Source: an uncultured Collinsella sp.
GTDB lineage: Bacteria > Actinomycetota > Coriobacteriia > Coriobacteriales > Coriobacteriaceae
Direction of reading: 5' to 3'
DNA length: 33,504 nucleotides
NCBI GenBank assembly: GCA_900545555.1
Contig: UQZI01000014.1
Location: 1 to 33,504, forward strand
Shown: positions 23,179 through 30,607 of the stretch, piece after piece
How the letters are laid out: every line of letters begins with the position of its first letter
How positions within the stretch are numbered: position 1 is the stretch's first letter
Position numbers and translations under genes: made by a program
Notes under the pieces: model-generated
The model's input: the letters and a program-made list of their open reading frames with translations, nothing else
The model's database searches: none
Told to the model about the DNA's origin: nothing

Positions 23179-24549
23179 ATGTTTAAACGGAAGGCATATG
23201 ATCGTCTGCAGGAGTGGAAAGAACGCTCGCAAGGGCGCACTGCGGTGCTTATTGAGGGTGCAAGACGCGTTGGCAAAACGACGCTCGTCAAGTGCTTCGC
23301 GCAAAATGAATACAAGGATTATCTGTACATTGACTTTTCGGCTGCTAGTAAAGCCACGCTCGATATATTTCTGAACCATCGTGAAGATGTCGATCTTTTT
23401 TTACGCATGCTTCAGCTGCAGTATGGTAAGGCCCTCGAACCGAGAGAGTCGCTGGTCATTTTTGATGAAGTGCAGCGGTTTCCCATCGCGCGCGAATACA
23501 TAAAGCATCTTGTAGAAGACGGCAGATTTGATTACATCGAGACTGGCTCTCTTGTCTCCATCAAAAAGAATGTCGATAGCATTGTCATACCGTCAGAGGA
23601 AGAAAGAATCCCTCTCGAGCCCCTCGATTTTGAGGAGTATCTTTGGGCGACCGGAAAAGATCTTTATGCAGAAGAGATCCGTAAAGCGCGCGAATCTCGG
23701 ACCGCGCTTCCGGACGGCGTTCATGCGACGTGCATGAGGTTATTTGATGAGTATATGCTTGTCGGTGGTATGCCTCAGTCGGTCGACTCCTTTGTGGCAG
23801 AGAATGATTTTAGAGGATGCGACAGGGTTAAACGGCAGATTATCGCACTGTACAGGGAGGACATTGCCAAGTTTGGAGGTTCGGACGCTAGACGTGCGCT
23901 GGCGGTTTATGACGATATTCCGGGTCAATTATCTGCGGCAAATAAACGGTTCAAATTTGACAGCTTGGAGAAGGGGTCCCGTTTTGAGACATATGAGTCG
24001 GCGTTAATCTGGCTTGAGGATGCGCGACTGATTAACCGTTGCTATTTATGCAGTGATCCGAGCGTGGGTTACCGCCTGCACGAGGACGCATCTTCGCTTA
24101 AATGCTATATGGCGGACACGGGATTGCTCGTGAGCTTGGCGTTTGATGATGGTCCGGACCTTATGGATGTTCATAGAGACATTCAATTTGGAAGAATTTC
24201 AATTAATAAAGGAATGCTAATCGAGAACATCGTGGCGCAGCAGCTTAAGAGTCTGGGGCATTCGCTTTTTTATTACAGCTGGCAGGAGCCTTCCAAAACA
24301 GAGGGGAGTCGGCCCAGAACGCGTGAAATTGATTTTCTTGTTTCGCGCGGCTTTGAAGACGCGGCTGGAAAACCGCGGGTCACTCCTGTTGAAGTTAAAT
24401 CTTCCAAATCGTATTCAACAATCTCGCTTGACGATTTCGGCAGACGATTCGAACGACGAGTCGGAGAAGAGATAGTTCTTCACCCAAAACAGCTCAGGGC
24501 TGAAGGGCATAGGATATATCTACCTCTGTATATGACGATCTTTATCTGA
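23179..24549 (+). CDS. AAA-type ATPase with C-terminal DUF4143 (PD-(D/E)XK-like) domain, second type
   Basis: 456 residues, ATG with GAGGTGAG upstream. Walker A GARRVGKTT is at residues 27-35, Walker-B-like LVIFDEVQRFP near 95-105, sensor-like YIETGSLVS, and PLDFEEYLWATGKD typical of this family. Further on are LVGGMPQSVD, a middle helical part (GQLSAANKRFKFDSLEKGSRFETYESALIWLEDARLI), CYMADTGLLVSL, and the C-terminal REIDFLVSRGFEDAAGKPRVTPVEVKSSKS with D...ExK. It is a different subfamily from the ATPase at 19538. Codon use is visibly more AT-rich than the metabolic genes, suggesting transfer. It is alone, between phased direct repeats upstream and a palindrome array downstream. Confidence 0.88.
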   Translation: MFKRKAYDRLQEWKERSQGRTAVLIEGARRVGKTTLVKCFAQNEYKDYLYIDFSAASKATLDIFLNHREDVDLFLRMLQLQYGKALEPRESLVIFDEVQRFPIAREYIKHLVEDGRFDYIETGSLVSIKKNVDSIVIPSEEERIPLEPLDFEEYLWATGKDLYAEEIRKARESRTALPDGVHATCMRLFDEYMLVGGMPQSVDSFVAENDFRGCDRVKRQIIALYREDIAKFGGSDARRALAVYDDIPGQLSAANKRFKFDSLEKGSRFETYESALIWLEDARLINRCYLCSDPSVGYRLHEDASSLKCYMADTGLLVSLAFDDGPDLMDVHRDIQFGRISINKGMLIENIVAQQLKSLGHSLFYYSWQEPSKTEGSRPRTREIDFLVSRGFEDAAGKPRVTPVEVKSSKSYSTISLDDFGRRFERRVGEEIVLHPKQLRAEGHRIYLPLYMTIFI

Positions 24550-24610
24550 TCGGTGGAATGCGGCCAAAAAGGGGGCATGCGGCTGAGATTGTCAGCCCGG
24601 TCTATTTTAT

Positions 24611-24832
24611 TTGTCTCGATCTGTAACAGCTAGGGGCGAAAACACAAGCTAGTTGTTACAGATTTAGATTGAAGGGATTGGCTCGCACGTTTATCTAAAT
24701 CTGTAACAACTAGACGTCCAAAACCGGGTTAAGTGTTACAGATTTAGATATTTCGGCCCGGCCTCCACGTTTGTCTCAATCTGTAACAGGTGGGACCGAA
24801 AAACTCGGCTAGATGTTACAGATTGAGACAAA
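24611..24832. repeat. Array of three palindromes with exact 80-bp period
   Basis: CTGTAACA starts at 24621, 24701 and 24781, and its complement TGTTACAG starts at 24654, 24734 and 24814. Each unit has a 25-bp inner loop that varies in sequence. Outside the core the stems extend to 17 bp in unit 2 (TATCTAAAT... pairs with ATTTAGATA) and 20 bp in unit 3 (GTTTGTCTCAAT... pairs with ATTGAGACAAAC). Differences between units 2 and 3 are compensatory. Unit 1 has mismatches beyond the core. Confidence 0.88.
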
Positions 24833-24863
24833 CGGACCTCGACCCGCTCAAAAACAAAAAAGA

Positions 24864-24899
24864 CCGGGGGCGGCGCGCCGTGTGACGTGCCGCCCCCGG
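24864..24899 (-). terminator. Intrinsic terminator of lacG
   Basis: CCGGGGGCGGC (24864-24874) pairs perfectly with GCCGCCCCCGG (24889-24899). On the minus strand TCTTTTTTGTTTTTG follows. Confidence 0.9.
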
Positions 24900-24953
24900 C
24901 TGAGAAATGGGGACAAGTTATGTGAGTGGGGCAATGCCGCTCGCCGCAAGCCG

Positions 24954-26393
24954 CTAGTCCAGACGACGGGTCTGCGCCACGTGCTTGTACCAGTAGGCGC
25001 TTGCCTTGGGCGTGCGCTTCTGGGTTTCAAAGTCTACGTAGAAGAAGCCATAGCGCTTGTTGTAGCCGTTGGTCCAAGAGAACTGATCCTGCAGGCTCCA
25101 CAGGAAGTAGCCGCCCACGTTGACGCCCACCTCCATGGCCTTGAGCAACCAGCGCAGGTGCTGCTCGATGTAGTCGATGCGCGGCTGGTCATCCACAAAA
25201 CCGTCCTTGTAGGGGTCCTTGTAGCCCATGCCGTTCTCGGTGATGAAGATCTGCTTGTAGTTGGGGTAGCGCTGCTTAATGTAGACGAGCAGATCGAACA
25301 GACCCTCGGGATAGATGATCCAGTCCCAGTCGGTGGTGGGGATGCCGGGCTTGTTCACATGCTCGCCAATACCCTTAACGCGCCAGCGGCCGGTGCCCTT
25401 CTCGCCCGTACCGTTGTGGTGCAGGTCGTTCTCGCCATCGTAAGCCTTCAAAAAACGGCACTGATAGTTGTTAACGCCCAGGTAGTCGTTGTGGAGCGCT
25501 GCCTCGCGCATAATCTCGAGGTCCTCGTCCAGGATCTCGATGGCGCCGCCCGAGACGGCAGCCAGGCGGTTGGCGCACTCGAGGGTGTCGGGAGCATAGT
25601 CCCCGCGGAAGGTGGCGTCGAGCAAGAACTGGTTCTGCAGCACGTGCTCGTTATTGGCGGCCTTGATGTCGGCGGGGTCGTTCTCGTTGAGTGGGTACTT
25701 AAACTCCAGCGATTGAATGACGCCGATCTTGCCCTTAAAACCGCCGTTGTGGAAGGCCAGCACGGCCTTGGCGTGGGCGAGCATCATGTTGTGCTCGCAC
25801 TGGAAGGCCTCGGCCAGATGAGCTTTGACGCCGCCGGGGAAGGTGCCCTCGATGTAGGTGTTGGAGGCGTCGGCCCAGATCTCGTTAAAGGTGAACCAGT
25901 AGGTCACCTGGTCGGCGTACTCCTTAAAGCAGAAGGTGGCAAAGTCCACAAAGGCGTCGATGGTCTCGCGGTTGAGGAAGTCGCCCTTCTCAAAGAGGGG
26001 AAGCGGCGTGTCAAAGTGATGCAGCGTGACGAACGGCTCAACATGGTGCTTATGGCACTCGGCGAAGAGATCGTGGTAGAACTGGACGCCCTCGGGGTTG
26101 ATTTCGCCGGTGCCGTTGGGGAAGATGCGGCTCCAGGCAATGGAGAGGCGAATGCCGTTGATACCGAACTCCTCGCACAGCTCCAAGTCGACAGGGTACT
26201 GGTTGTAGAAGTCCGAAGCGGGATCGGGGGAGAAGCGCCCCTGGGCCTCCAGAAAGTCGTCCCAGGCAACCTTGCCCTTACCGTGAGTGCGGGTCTCGCC
26301 CTCTACCTGGTAGGCAGCAGTGGCGCCGCCAAAGACAAAGTCCTCGGGAAACTGCGCAGGCGGGTTGGTGACGCTAGCAGGGTTAACGGACAT
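24954..26393 (-). CDS. lacG: 6-phospho-beta-galactosidase (GH1, LacG)
   Basis: 479 residues. It hydrolyses lactose-6-phosphate to glucose and galactose-6-phosphate in the cytoplasm. GH1 catalytic residues are Glu171 in TFNEIW (acid/base) and Glu386 in ITENGMG (nucleophile). The phosphate-binding set Ser439, Lys446 and Tyr448 in SWTNGYNKRYGFFYVDF has the same 7- and 9-residue spacing as Ser428/Lys435/Tyr437 of lactococcal LacG. NGTGEKGTGRWRVKGIGEHV and DWDWIIYPEGL are also LacG-like rather than BglA-like. It lies 66 bp downstream of lacE with a hairpin between. The start codon has only a weak ribosome site (TTGGAT). Phospho-beta-glucosidase activity is a less likely alternative. Confidence 0.92.
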   Translation of the reverse strand: MSVNPASVTNPPAQFPEDFVFGGATAAYQVEGETRTHGKGKVAWDDFLEAQGRFSPDPASDFYNQYPVDLELCEEFGINGIRLSIAWSRIFPNGTGEINPEGVQFYHDLFAECHKHHVEPFVTLHHFDTPLPLFEKGDFLNRETIDAFVDFATFCFKEYADQVTYWFTFNEIWADASNTYIEGTFPGGVKAHLAEAFQCEHNMMLAHAKAVLAFHNGGFKGKIGVIQSLEFKYPLNENDPADIKAANNEHVLQNQFLLDATFRGDYAPDTLECANRLAAVSGGAIEILDEDLEIMREAALHNDYLGVNNYQCRFLKAYDGENDLHHNGTGEKGTGRWRVKGIGEHVNKPGIPTTDWDWIIYPEGLFDLLVYIKQRYPNYKQIFITENGMGYKDPYKDGFVDDQPRIDYIEQHLRWLLKAMEVGVNVGGYFLWSLQDQFSWTNGYNKRYGFFYVDFETQKRTPKASAYWYKHVAQTRRLD

Positions 26394-26416
26394 GATGATC
26401 CAATCGTCTAAATCGA

Positions 26417-26450
26417 AGGGCCAGCCGGTCTTGGATAGTCGGCTGGCCCT
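26417..26450 (-). promoter_or_regulatory. Intercistronic hairpin between lacE and lacG
   Basis: AGGGCCAGCCG and CGGCTGGCCCT (26417-26427, 26440-26450) form a perfect 11-bp stem with a 12-base loop in the 66-bp lacE-lacG gap. No T run follows on the minus strand, so partial termination or protection of the upstream lacE message is more likely than full termination. Confidence 0.6.
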
Positions 26451-26459
26451 AAGCGTTAC

Positions 26460-28229
26460 TTACTTCGACAGCTGCTCGCTCACAAAGGCGAGAGACTTGT
26501 CGCCGTTCTGGGAGAGCTCGATGTACTGCTTACCACGGCAGGCGACGCACTTGTTGCCCACACGCTCGCAGTCCTTCTGCAGGTCGGCCAGGTAGCTGGC
26601 AGCCTGCGGAGCCAGGACGACCAGGTCAAAGTCGGGGAGCATGTCGACGTGGTTGCCATAGGCATCGGCAGCGGTCTCAAGATCGATGCCGCGCTCTTTG
26701 GCGGCCTTGGCCAGCGCGTTGGCGAGCAGGCCCGAGGTGCCGCCGCCCTGGCAGAGCACGAGCACGCGCTTGCCGTTGAGGTCGCTGGCGGCCGTAGCCT
26801 CGGTGGCGGCAGCAGCGGGGGCGGCGTCGGTCTTTACGACCTCGGCAGCGGCGCCGGCGGCAACACTCTTGGCGTCGGCCTTACCCTGGAAGGCGTCGTT
26901 GAGCTTGGCGGCCTTCTCGGCGTTCTTGGCGGCGAGCTCCTCCTGGGAGATCTCGGCCTCCTCGGCGCACTTCTGGGCGTCATAGGCACGGAAGAACGGA
27001 TAGTACAGGGCAAAGTCGACGACCAGGATGATGGCGAGCATCACAAAGGCGAGCGGCTGGAAGCCCAGGCCCATGATGGTGCCGATGGGGCCGGGGACGG
27101 TCCAAGGCAGGGTGTACATAAAGCCGTTCATGCCCAAGAAGTCGATAAAGATCTTGAGGATCCAGATGTTGGCGATCGGGGCAAAGACAAACGGGACAAA
27201 GAAGACGGGGTTGAGCACGATGGGTGCGGCGAACAGCAGCGGCTCGTTGACGGCAAAGCAGACCGGGACGATGGCGGCCTTGCCGACGGCGCGCATCTCC
27301 TGAGACTTAGCCAGGAAGCAGAACATAAAGACCAGGACGAGCGTGGCGCCGGTGCCGCCCATGCAGACGACGAAGTACTGGGCACCCTGGGTCAGGACAG
27401 CGGAAGCGTGCTGGCCGGCCTGGAACGCAGCCAGGTTGTCGGTCATGTTGGCAACGAGGGCGGCGGCGATGGCGGGCTCGACGATCGAGGGGCCGTGGAC
27501 GCCGACGAACCAGAAGAGGCTCATGGCACCGTAGATCACAGCGAGGCCGATGTAGCCGTCGGCGGCGGTGAACAGGGGCTGGAACACCTGGATGACGCCC
27601 TGGGCAAAGCAGAAGCCAAAGGCAGCGCGGAAGACGATGTCAAAGACCCAAAAGACGGTGATGCAGACGGAGAAGGGGATGATGTCCTTAAAGGTCTGCG
27701 AGATGTTGGGCGGAACCTGCTCGGGCATCTTGACGGTGATGTTGCGCTTAATAAAGAACTTGTAGATGATGCCGGTCACAAATGCAGCGATGAAGGCAGT
27801 CAGCAGGCCTTTGGAACCAAGATAGGTGGTGTTGAAGCCGCTGGCGGCGTCCGTGGCGATCGTGTCGCTCGAAAGGAGCAAGAAGCCGATGATGGCCGCG
27901 CACATGCACGAGATGAAGTTGATCTGGTTGTTCTTGGGCAGGTCGCGGTTCTGGGCGTCGGCGAAGTGCTTGGCCGTGGTGGCGGCGCAGGCGATGGCCA
28001 GGATGCCCATGGAGTAGTTGTAGCACTTCCACAGGGCGTTGTTGATGTCATCGGGCCAGTAGAAACCCCAGATGTTGGGGACCGAGGCTACCAGGCAGAA
28101 GATGGACGAGAAGATGATGATGGGGATGACGGAGATAAAGCCGTCGCGGATCGCCTTGAGGTACTTGTTGCGGGCGATCGCGTTGAAAAAGGGTTGGCCC
28201 TTTTCGATGATGGCGATGAGTTGCTCCAT
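26460..28229 (-). CDS. lacE: PTS lactose-family IICB component (LacE)
   Basis: 589 residues, one polypeptide with IIC then IIB. The membrane IIC domain covers residues about 1-430 (KAIRDGFISVIPIIIFSSIFCLV, WFVGVHGPSIVEPAIAAALVAN, GGTGATLVLVFMFC, AVNEPLLFAAPIVLNPVFFVPFVFAP). It is followed by an acidic/Ala-rich linker of about 55 residues. The IIB domain begins near 487 with VLVLCQGGGTSGLLANALAKAA; Cys493 is the phosphorylation site. It imports lactose as lactose-6-phosphate using LacF (29805) as IIA. The start has TAGGAGC upstream. It is divergent from the LacI regulator at 28586, with two near-identical LacI-type operators between them. Confidence 0.93.
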   Translation of the reverse strand: MEQLIAIIEKGQPFFNAIARNKYLKAIRDGFISVIPIIIFSSIFCLVASVPNIWGFYWPDDINNALWKCYNYSMGILAIACAATTAKHFADAQNRDLPKNNQINFISCMCAAIIGFLLLSSDTIATDAASGFNTTYLGSKGLLTAFIAAFVTGIIYKFFIKRNITVKMPEQVPPNISQTFKDIIPFSVCITVFWVFDIVFRAAFGFCFAQGVIQVFQPLFTAADGYIGLAVIYGAMSLFWFVGVHGPSIVEPAIAAALVANMTDNLAAFQAGQHASAVLTQGAQYFVVCMGGTGATLVLVFMFCFLAKSQEMRAVGKAAIVPVCFAVNEPLLFAAPIVLNPVFFVPFVFAPIANIWILKIFIDFLGMNGFMYTLPWTVPGPIGTIMGLGFQPLAFVMLAIILVVDFALYYPFFRAYDAQKCAEEAEISQEELAAKNAEKAAKLNDAFQGKADAKSVAAGAAAEVVKTDAAPAAAATEATAASDLNGKRVLVLCQGGGTSGLLANALAKAAKERGIDLETAADAYGNHVDMLPDFDLVVLAPQAASYLADLQKDCERVGNKCVACRGKQYIELSQNGDKSLAFVSEQLSK

Positions 28230-28290
28230 GCAATGCTCCTAAGAGTCGGTGGGTTAGCAACGATGGTAACTTTTGGCGTTCGGTTGCCAA

Positions 28291-28308
28291 AATGTTGACG
28301 TTGCCATT
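28291..28308. promoter_or_regulatory. LacI-family operator 1
   Basis: AATGTTGACGTTGCCATT, with a central ACGT. It is 62 bp upstream of the lacE start on the lacE side. It differs by one base from the reverse complement of operator 2. Confidence 0.65.
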
Positions 28309-28410
28309 TTGCGGCACAAATAAAGACGCGAATCGGTGGTTCCTGTGCCTGCGAACCGTCGATTCCTTACGCGTAAACGTTTGAGCCGCCCGGTGGCTCT
28401 GTGTTTGCAC

Positions 28411-28428
28411 AATGGCAACGTTAACATT
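28411..28428. promoter_or_regulatory. LacI-family operator 2
   Basis: AATGGCAACGTTAACATT, with a central AACGTT palindrome. It is the reverse complement of operator 1 with one mismatch in 18. The 120-bp separation would allow looping between the two sites. Confidence 0.65.
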
Positions 28429-28585
28429 TGGTCGACAAAAGCCGTCCGGGGAAGCGGGATTGTCGGTGAACGGTAGGTTTTGGGTGGTGAGCGTATGGCG
28501 GGAGAGGCGTTGGATATACTTGGAGGCGTTCATTTTGTCTGTTGGGATGCCCGCGATGGCATCGTTGACATAGAAAGATCGACCT

Positions 28586-29590
28586 ATGGCCGCTGTTAAA
28601 AAATCGGTTTCCGTTAAGGACGTGGCGCGTCTCGCGGGCGTCTCGGAGCAGACGGTCTCGCGCACCGTGCACGATTCGCCCAGCGTGCGCCCCGAGACCA
28701 AGGAGCGCGTGCGTGCCGCCATGCGCGAGCTGGGGTATCGCCCCAATTTTGCCGGTCGATCGCTGCGCCGCGGCAAGTTTAAGACCGTCGGCGTCGCCAT
28801 GTTCAACATTACCGGCACCGGCAACCTCGACCGCATGGAGGGCTTTGCCGCCGCGGCCGACAAACATGGCTATGCCATCACCCTCACTAAAGTAGACGGG
28901 CATCCGTATACCCTCGAGAGCGCATCGTCGCGCATGAGCGCGCTGCCGGTGGATGGCATGGTTGTGATCATGAATCGCATGCCGGCGGACTTTGGCACCT
29001 TCGAGCCGCTGCCCGGTATGCAGACGGTGCTCGTTACCATGCTGGAGCACCCGCTGTGCTCGACGGTTGATAACGATCAGTTCGATTGCTCGCGCCAAGT
29101 TGTCGAGTATTTGCTGGGGCAGGGGCACAAGACCGTGCACTTTATCTCGTGCCCCGAGCGCTCGCTTTCGGGCATGCAGCGCGAGGAAGGCTGGCGCGAG
29201 ACATTGCGCGCGCATGGTATTGAGCCGCCGCGACTTGTCCGTGGCGATTGGACGGCACAGAGCGGATATGCCGCTGGTCAGGCTCTGGCGGACGATCCGA
29301 CCTGTACGGCCATTTATGCTTCCAACGATGCCATGGCATATGGCTGCATCCGTGGGCTCGAGTCGCGCGGGAAGCGCGTGCCCGAGGATGTGAGCGTAGT
29401 GGGTGTTGATGACAGCCTGGGCGATATCGTGCCCGACCGTCACCTGACCACGGTGCGCTTTGACAACAAGCGCGTCGGCATGTGGGCGGTCGACAAGATT
29501 GCCGGCGCCGAGGGCGCTGCACCCGGTGTGGAGCACATGCTGTTTCCGGGTGTGCTCGTCGAGGGCGATACGGTGCGCGATGTACGCTAG
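28586..29590 (+). CDS. LacI-family transcriptional regulator
   Basis: 334 residues, standard for the family. The N-terminal LacI helix-turn-helix is VSVKDVARLAGVSEQTVSRTVHDSPSVRPETKERVRAAMRELGYRPNFAGRSLRRG. The periplasmic-binding-like sensor domain shows TVGVAMFNITGTGNLDRMEGFAAAADKHGY, TVDNDQFDCSRQVVEYLLGQGH, YASNDAMAYGCIRGLESRGKRVPEDVSVVGVDDS and LTTVRFDNKRVGMWAVDKI. It is divergent from lacE and most likely controls lacEG and itself through the operators at 28291 and 28411. The inducer is not deducible. lacF follows downstream with its own regulatory sites. Confidence 0.9.
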   Translation: MAAVKKSVSVKDVARLAGVSEQTVSRTVHDSPSVRPETKERVRAAMRELGYRPNFAGRSLRRGKFKTVGVAMFNITGTGNLDRMEGFAAAADKHGYAITLTKVDGHPYTLESASSRMSALPVDGMVVIMNRMPADFGTFEPLPGMQTVLVTMLEHPLCSTVDNDQFDCSRQVVEYLLGQGHKTVHFISCPERSLSGMQREEGWRETLRAHGIEPPRLVRGDWTAQSGYAAGQALADDPTCTAIYASNDAMAYGCIRGLESRGKRVPEDVSVVGVDDSLGDIVPDRHLTTVRFDNKRVGMWAVDKIAGAEGAAPGVEHMLFPGVLVEGDTVRDVR

Positions 29591-29621
29591 GGTGCGGACC
29601 TGTTTGGGTTGCCGCTAATTG

Positions 29622-29731
29622 TGTTCGAGAATGTTCAGATTGATTTAAAAACCGTTCACGGGTGAAAAGCAACCGTTCATAGCTCGAAATTACGTTTTGC
29701 GCTGTTCTTTTTTGTTTGAATGTTAATGTTC
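29622..29731 (+). promoter_or_regulatory. lacF control region: DeoR-type repeats and CSGTRARCGGT motif
   Basis: TGTTC pairs 10 bp apart at 29622/29632. A second set is at 29703/29713 (TGTTC/TGTTT) and continues TGTTA 29721 and TGTTC 29727. Between them is ACCGTTCACGG (29651-29661, reverse of CCGTGAACGGT) and, 21 bp on, the partial copy ACCGTTCAT (29672-29680). Confidence 0.65.
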
Positions 29732-29804
29732 CTGCCATACACAGCGCAGCGCGTATGCCCGGACGCGATGCTCTCCGTTGGTTCATATGTGAAAGGAACG
29801 CAAT

Positions 29805-30143
29805 ATGGCAACCAAAGAAGAAATCTCGATGGTTGGATTCGAGATTGTCGCATACGCGGGCGACGCCCAGACCGATCTGCTTGCAGCGCTCGATGCTGCT
29901 CGCGAGGGTGATTTTGAGAAGGCCGAACAGCTGCACAAGGATGCCAGCGATGCACTTATCGGCGCCCACGACACGCAGACCAAGCTGCTTTCGCAGGAGG
30001 CCGGCGGCGGCGAGATGGAGATGACCTTCATCATGGCTCACGCTCAGGACACTCTCATGACCACCATGATCCTGGAGAAGCAGACCCGCTTTACCATCGA
30101 TGCCTATAAGCGCATCGCCGCACTCGAGGCTAAGCTCGCCTAA
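29805..30143 (+). CDS. lacF: PTS lactose-family IIA component (LacF)
   Basis: 112 residues, typical of LacF/CelC IIA proteins, which form trimers of helical hairpins and donate phosphate to the LacE IIB domain. The N-terminus EEISMVGFEIVAYAGDAQTDLLAALDAAREGDFEKAEQLHKDASDALIGAHDTQTKLL and the active-site segment FIMAHAQDTLMTTMILE (His79) are intact. GAAAGGAACG precedes ATG 29805. It has its own control region and terminator and so is expressed apart from lacEG. Cellobiose-type IIA is the alternative family member, but the LacE/LacG context favours lactose. Confidence 0.92.
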   Translation: MATKEEISMVGFEIVAYAGDAQTDLLAALDAAREGDFEKAEQLHKDASDALIGAHDTQTKLLSQEAGGGEMEMTFIMAHAQDTLMTTMILEKQTRFTIDAYKRIAALEAKLA

Positions 30144-30170
30144 CGAGCTCTCACAACCAAGTCCCCTTCC

Positions 30171-30203
30171 AAAAGCTCTGCCGCTACCCGCGGCAGGGCT
30201 TTT
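30171..30203 (+). terminator. Intrinsic terminator of lacF
   Basis: AAAAGCTCTGCCGC (30171-30184) pairs with GCGGCAGGGCTTTT (30190-30203), with one G-U pair and a 5-base loop. Confidence 0.88.
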
Positions 30204-30216
30204 CTGTTTACCCGGC

Positions 30217-30259
30217 ACTTGGGGACGTTCCTTATCTGCCGGCAGTTTGGGACACTCCT
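30217..30259 (-). repeat. REP-like element, copy 3 (reversed)
   Basis: ACTTGGGGACGTTCC, then the palindrome CTGCCGGCAG, then TTTGGGACACTCCT. Its complement aligns with copies 1 and 2; the central palindrome differs in sequence but stays self-complementary. Confidence 0.65.
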
Positions 30260-30337
30260 GCCATGCATTCGATCCTTTGAGGATGGAAGAAACCGGGTCA
30301 TTAGGTTTGCTGCGGTGCCGACTCGGTCTGTCGGTTA

Positions 30338-30491
30338 CAAAACTATGCCGGTTTACTACGATGAATCGCATTCTTTCAACTATGGAAAGAACAGCGTTAT
30401 CAAAGCCGCAGGTAGAAAGCTTGTCATTTTCTGCTAATAGCAAATGTGGTCGGTCCTATCGGTTTTATCGTAGTAAACCGGCATAGTTTTG
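30338..30491. repeat. Long inverted-repeat element, copy 2 (KPQV element)
   Basis: A perfect 24-bp inverted repeat (30338-30361 and 30468-30491) encloses 106 bp. The core has AAAGCCGCAGGTAGAA (30402-30417). An ATG at 30361 opens a 41-codon frame to TAG 30484-30486, including SKPQVESLSFSANSKCG and ending FYRSKPA. Confidence 0.75.
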
Positions 30492-30607
30492 AAATGGCAC
30501 TATTCGACTAGCAGCGTTATGGAGCTTCTGCACGCCCTCCCGTTCGGTTTTTTGCTGGGTGGGTATACTTCCATCCGCAATACAGACCGGACTGAGGAGG
30601 TATCCAA

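Larger units (their letters stand above)
24550..24953. other. Spacer with palindrome array
   Basis: No gene is visible. The space between the ATPase stop and the lacG stop is filled by the three 80-bp-spaced palindromes (about 24611-24832) and the lacG terminator (24864-24899). Confidence 0.7.
28230..28585. promoter_or_regulatory. Divergent lacE / lacI control region
   Basis: The 356-bp region has two LacI-type operators in opposite orientation (28291-28308 and 28411-28428) and an exact CGGTGAACGGT motif (28464-28474). TATACT hexamers near the lacI side (28513) may be a -10. No gene is seen. Confidence 0.7.
30144..30607. other. Repeat-rich spacer between lacF and the membrane-protein gene
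   Basis: Besides the lacF terminator this 464-bp stretch holds a reversed REP-like element (30217-30259) and a 24-bp inverted-repeat element (30338-30491). A TATACT -10-like box (30564-30569) precedes the gene at 30608. No conserved gene is evident other than the 41-codon frame inside the element. Confidence 0.6.

Noticed and set aside
19505..24549. Toxin-antitoxin or phage-defence island around the two DUF4143 ATPases
   Set aside because: No partner gene adjoins either ATPase, and galM and lacR, which are metabolic, lie between them. Only the ATPases and their repeats are supported.
24611..24832. CRISPR array
   Set aside because: Units are palindromes with an 80-bp period, only three copies, variable loops of 25 bp, and no cas genes nearby.
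24813..26411. Plus-strand 532-codon frame
   Set aside because: Antisense shadow of lacG, whose catalytic and phosphate-binding residues are intact on the minus strand.
26649..28298. Plus-strand 549-codon frame
   Set aside because: Antisense shadow of lacE; Gly/Asp/Glu-rich low-complexity translation without domain motifs.
29142..30443. Minus-strand 433-codon frame
   Set aside because: It runs antisense through the LacI regulator and lacF and across two terminator/repeat regions; no family features.
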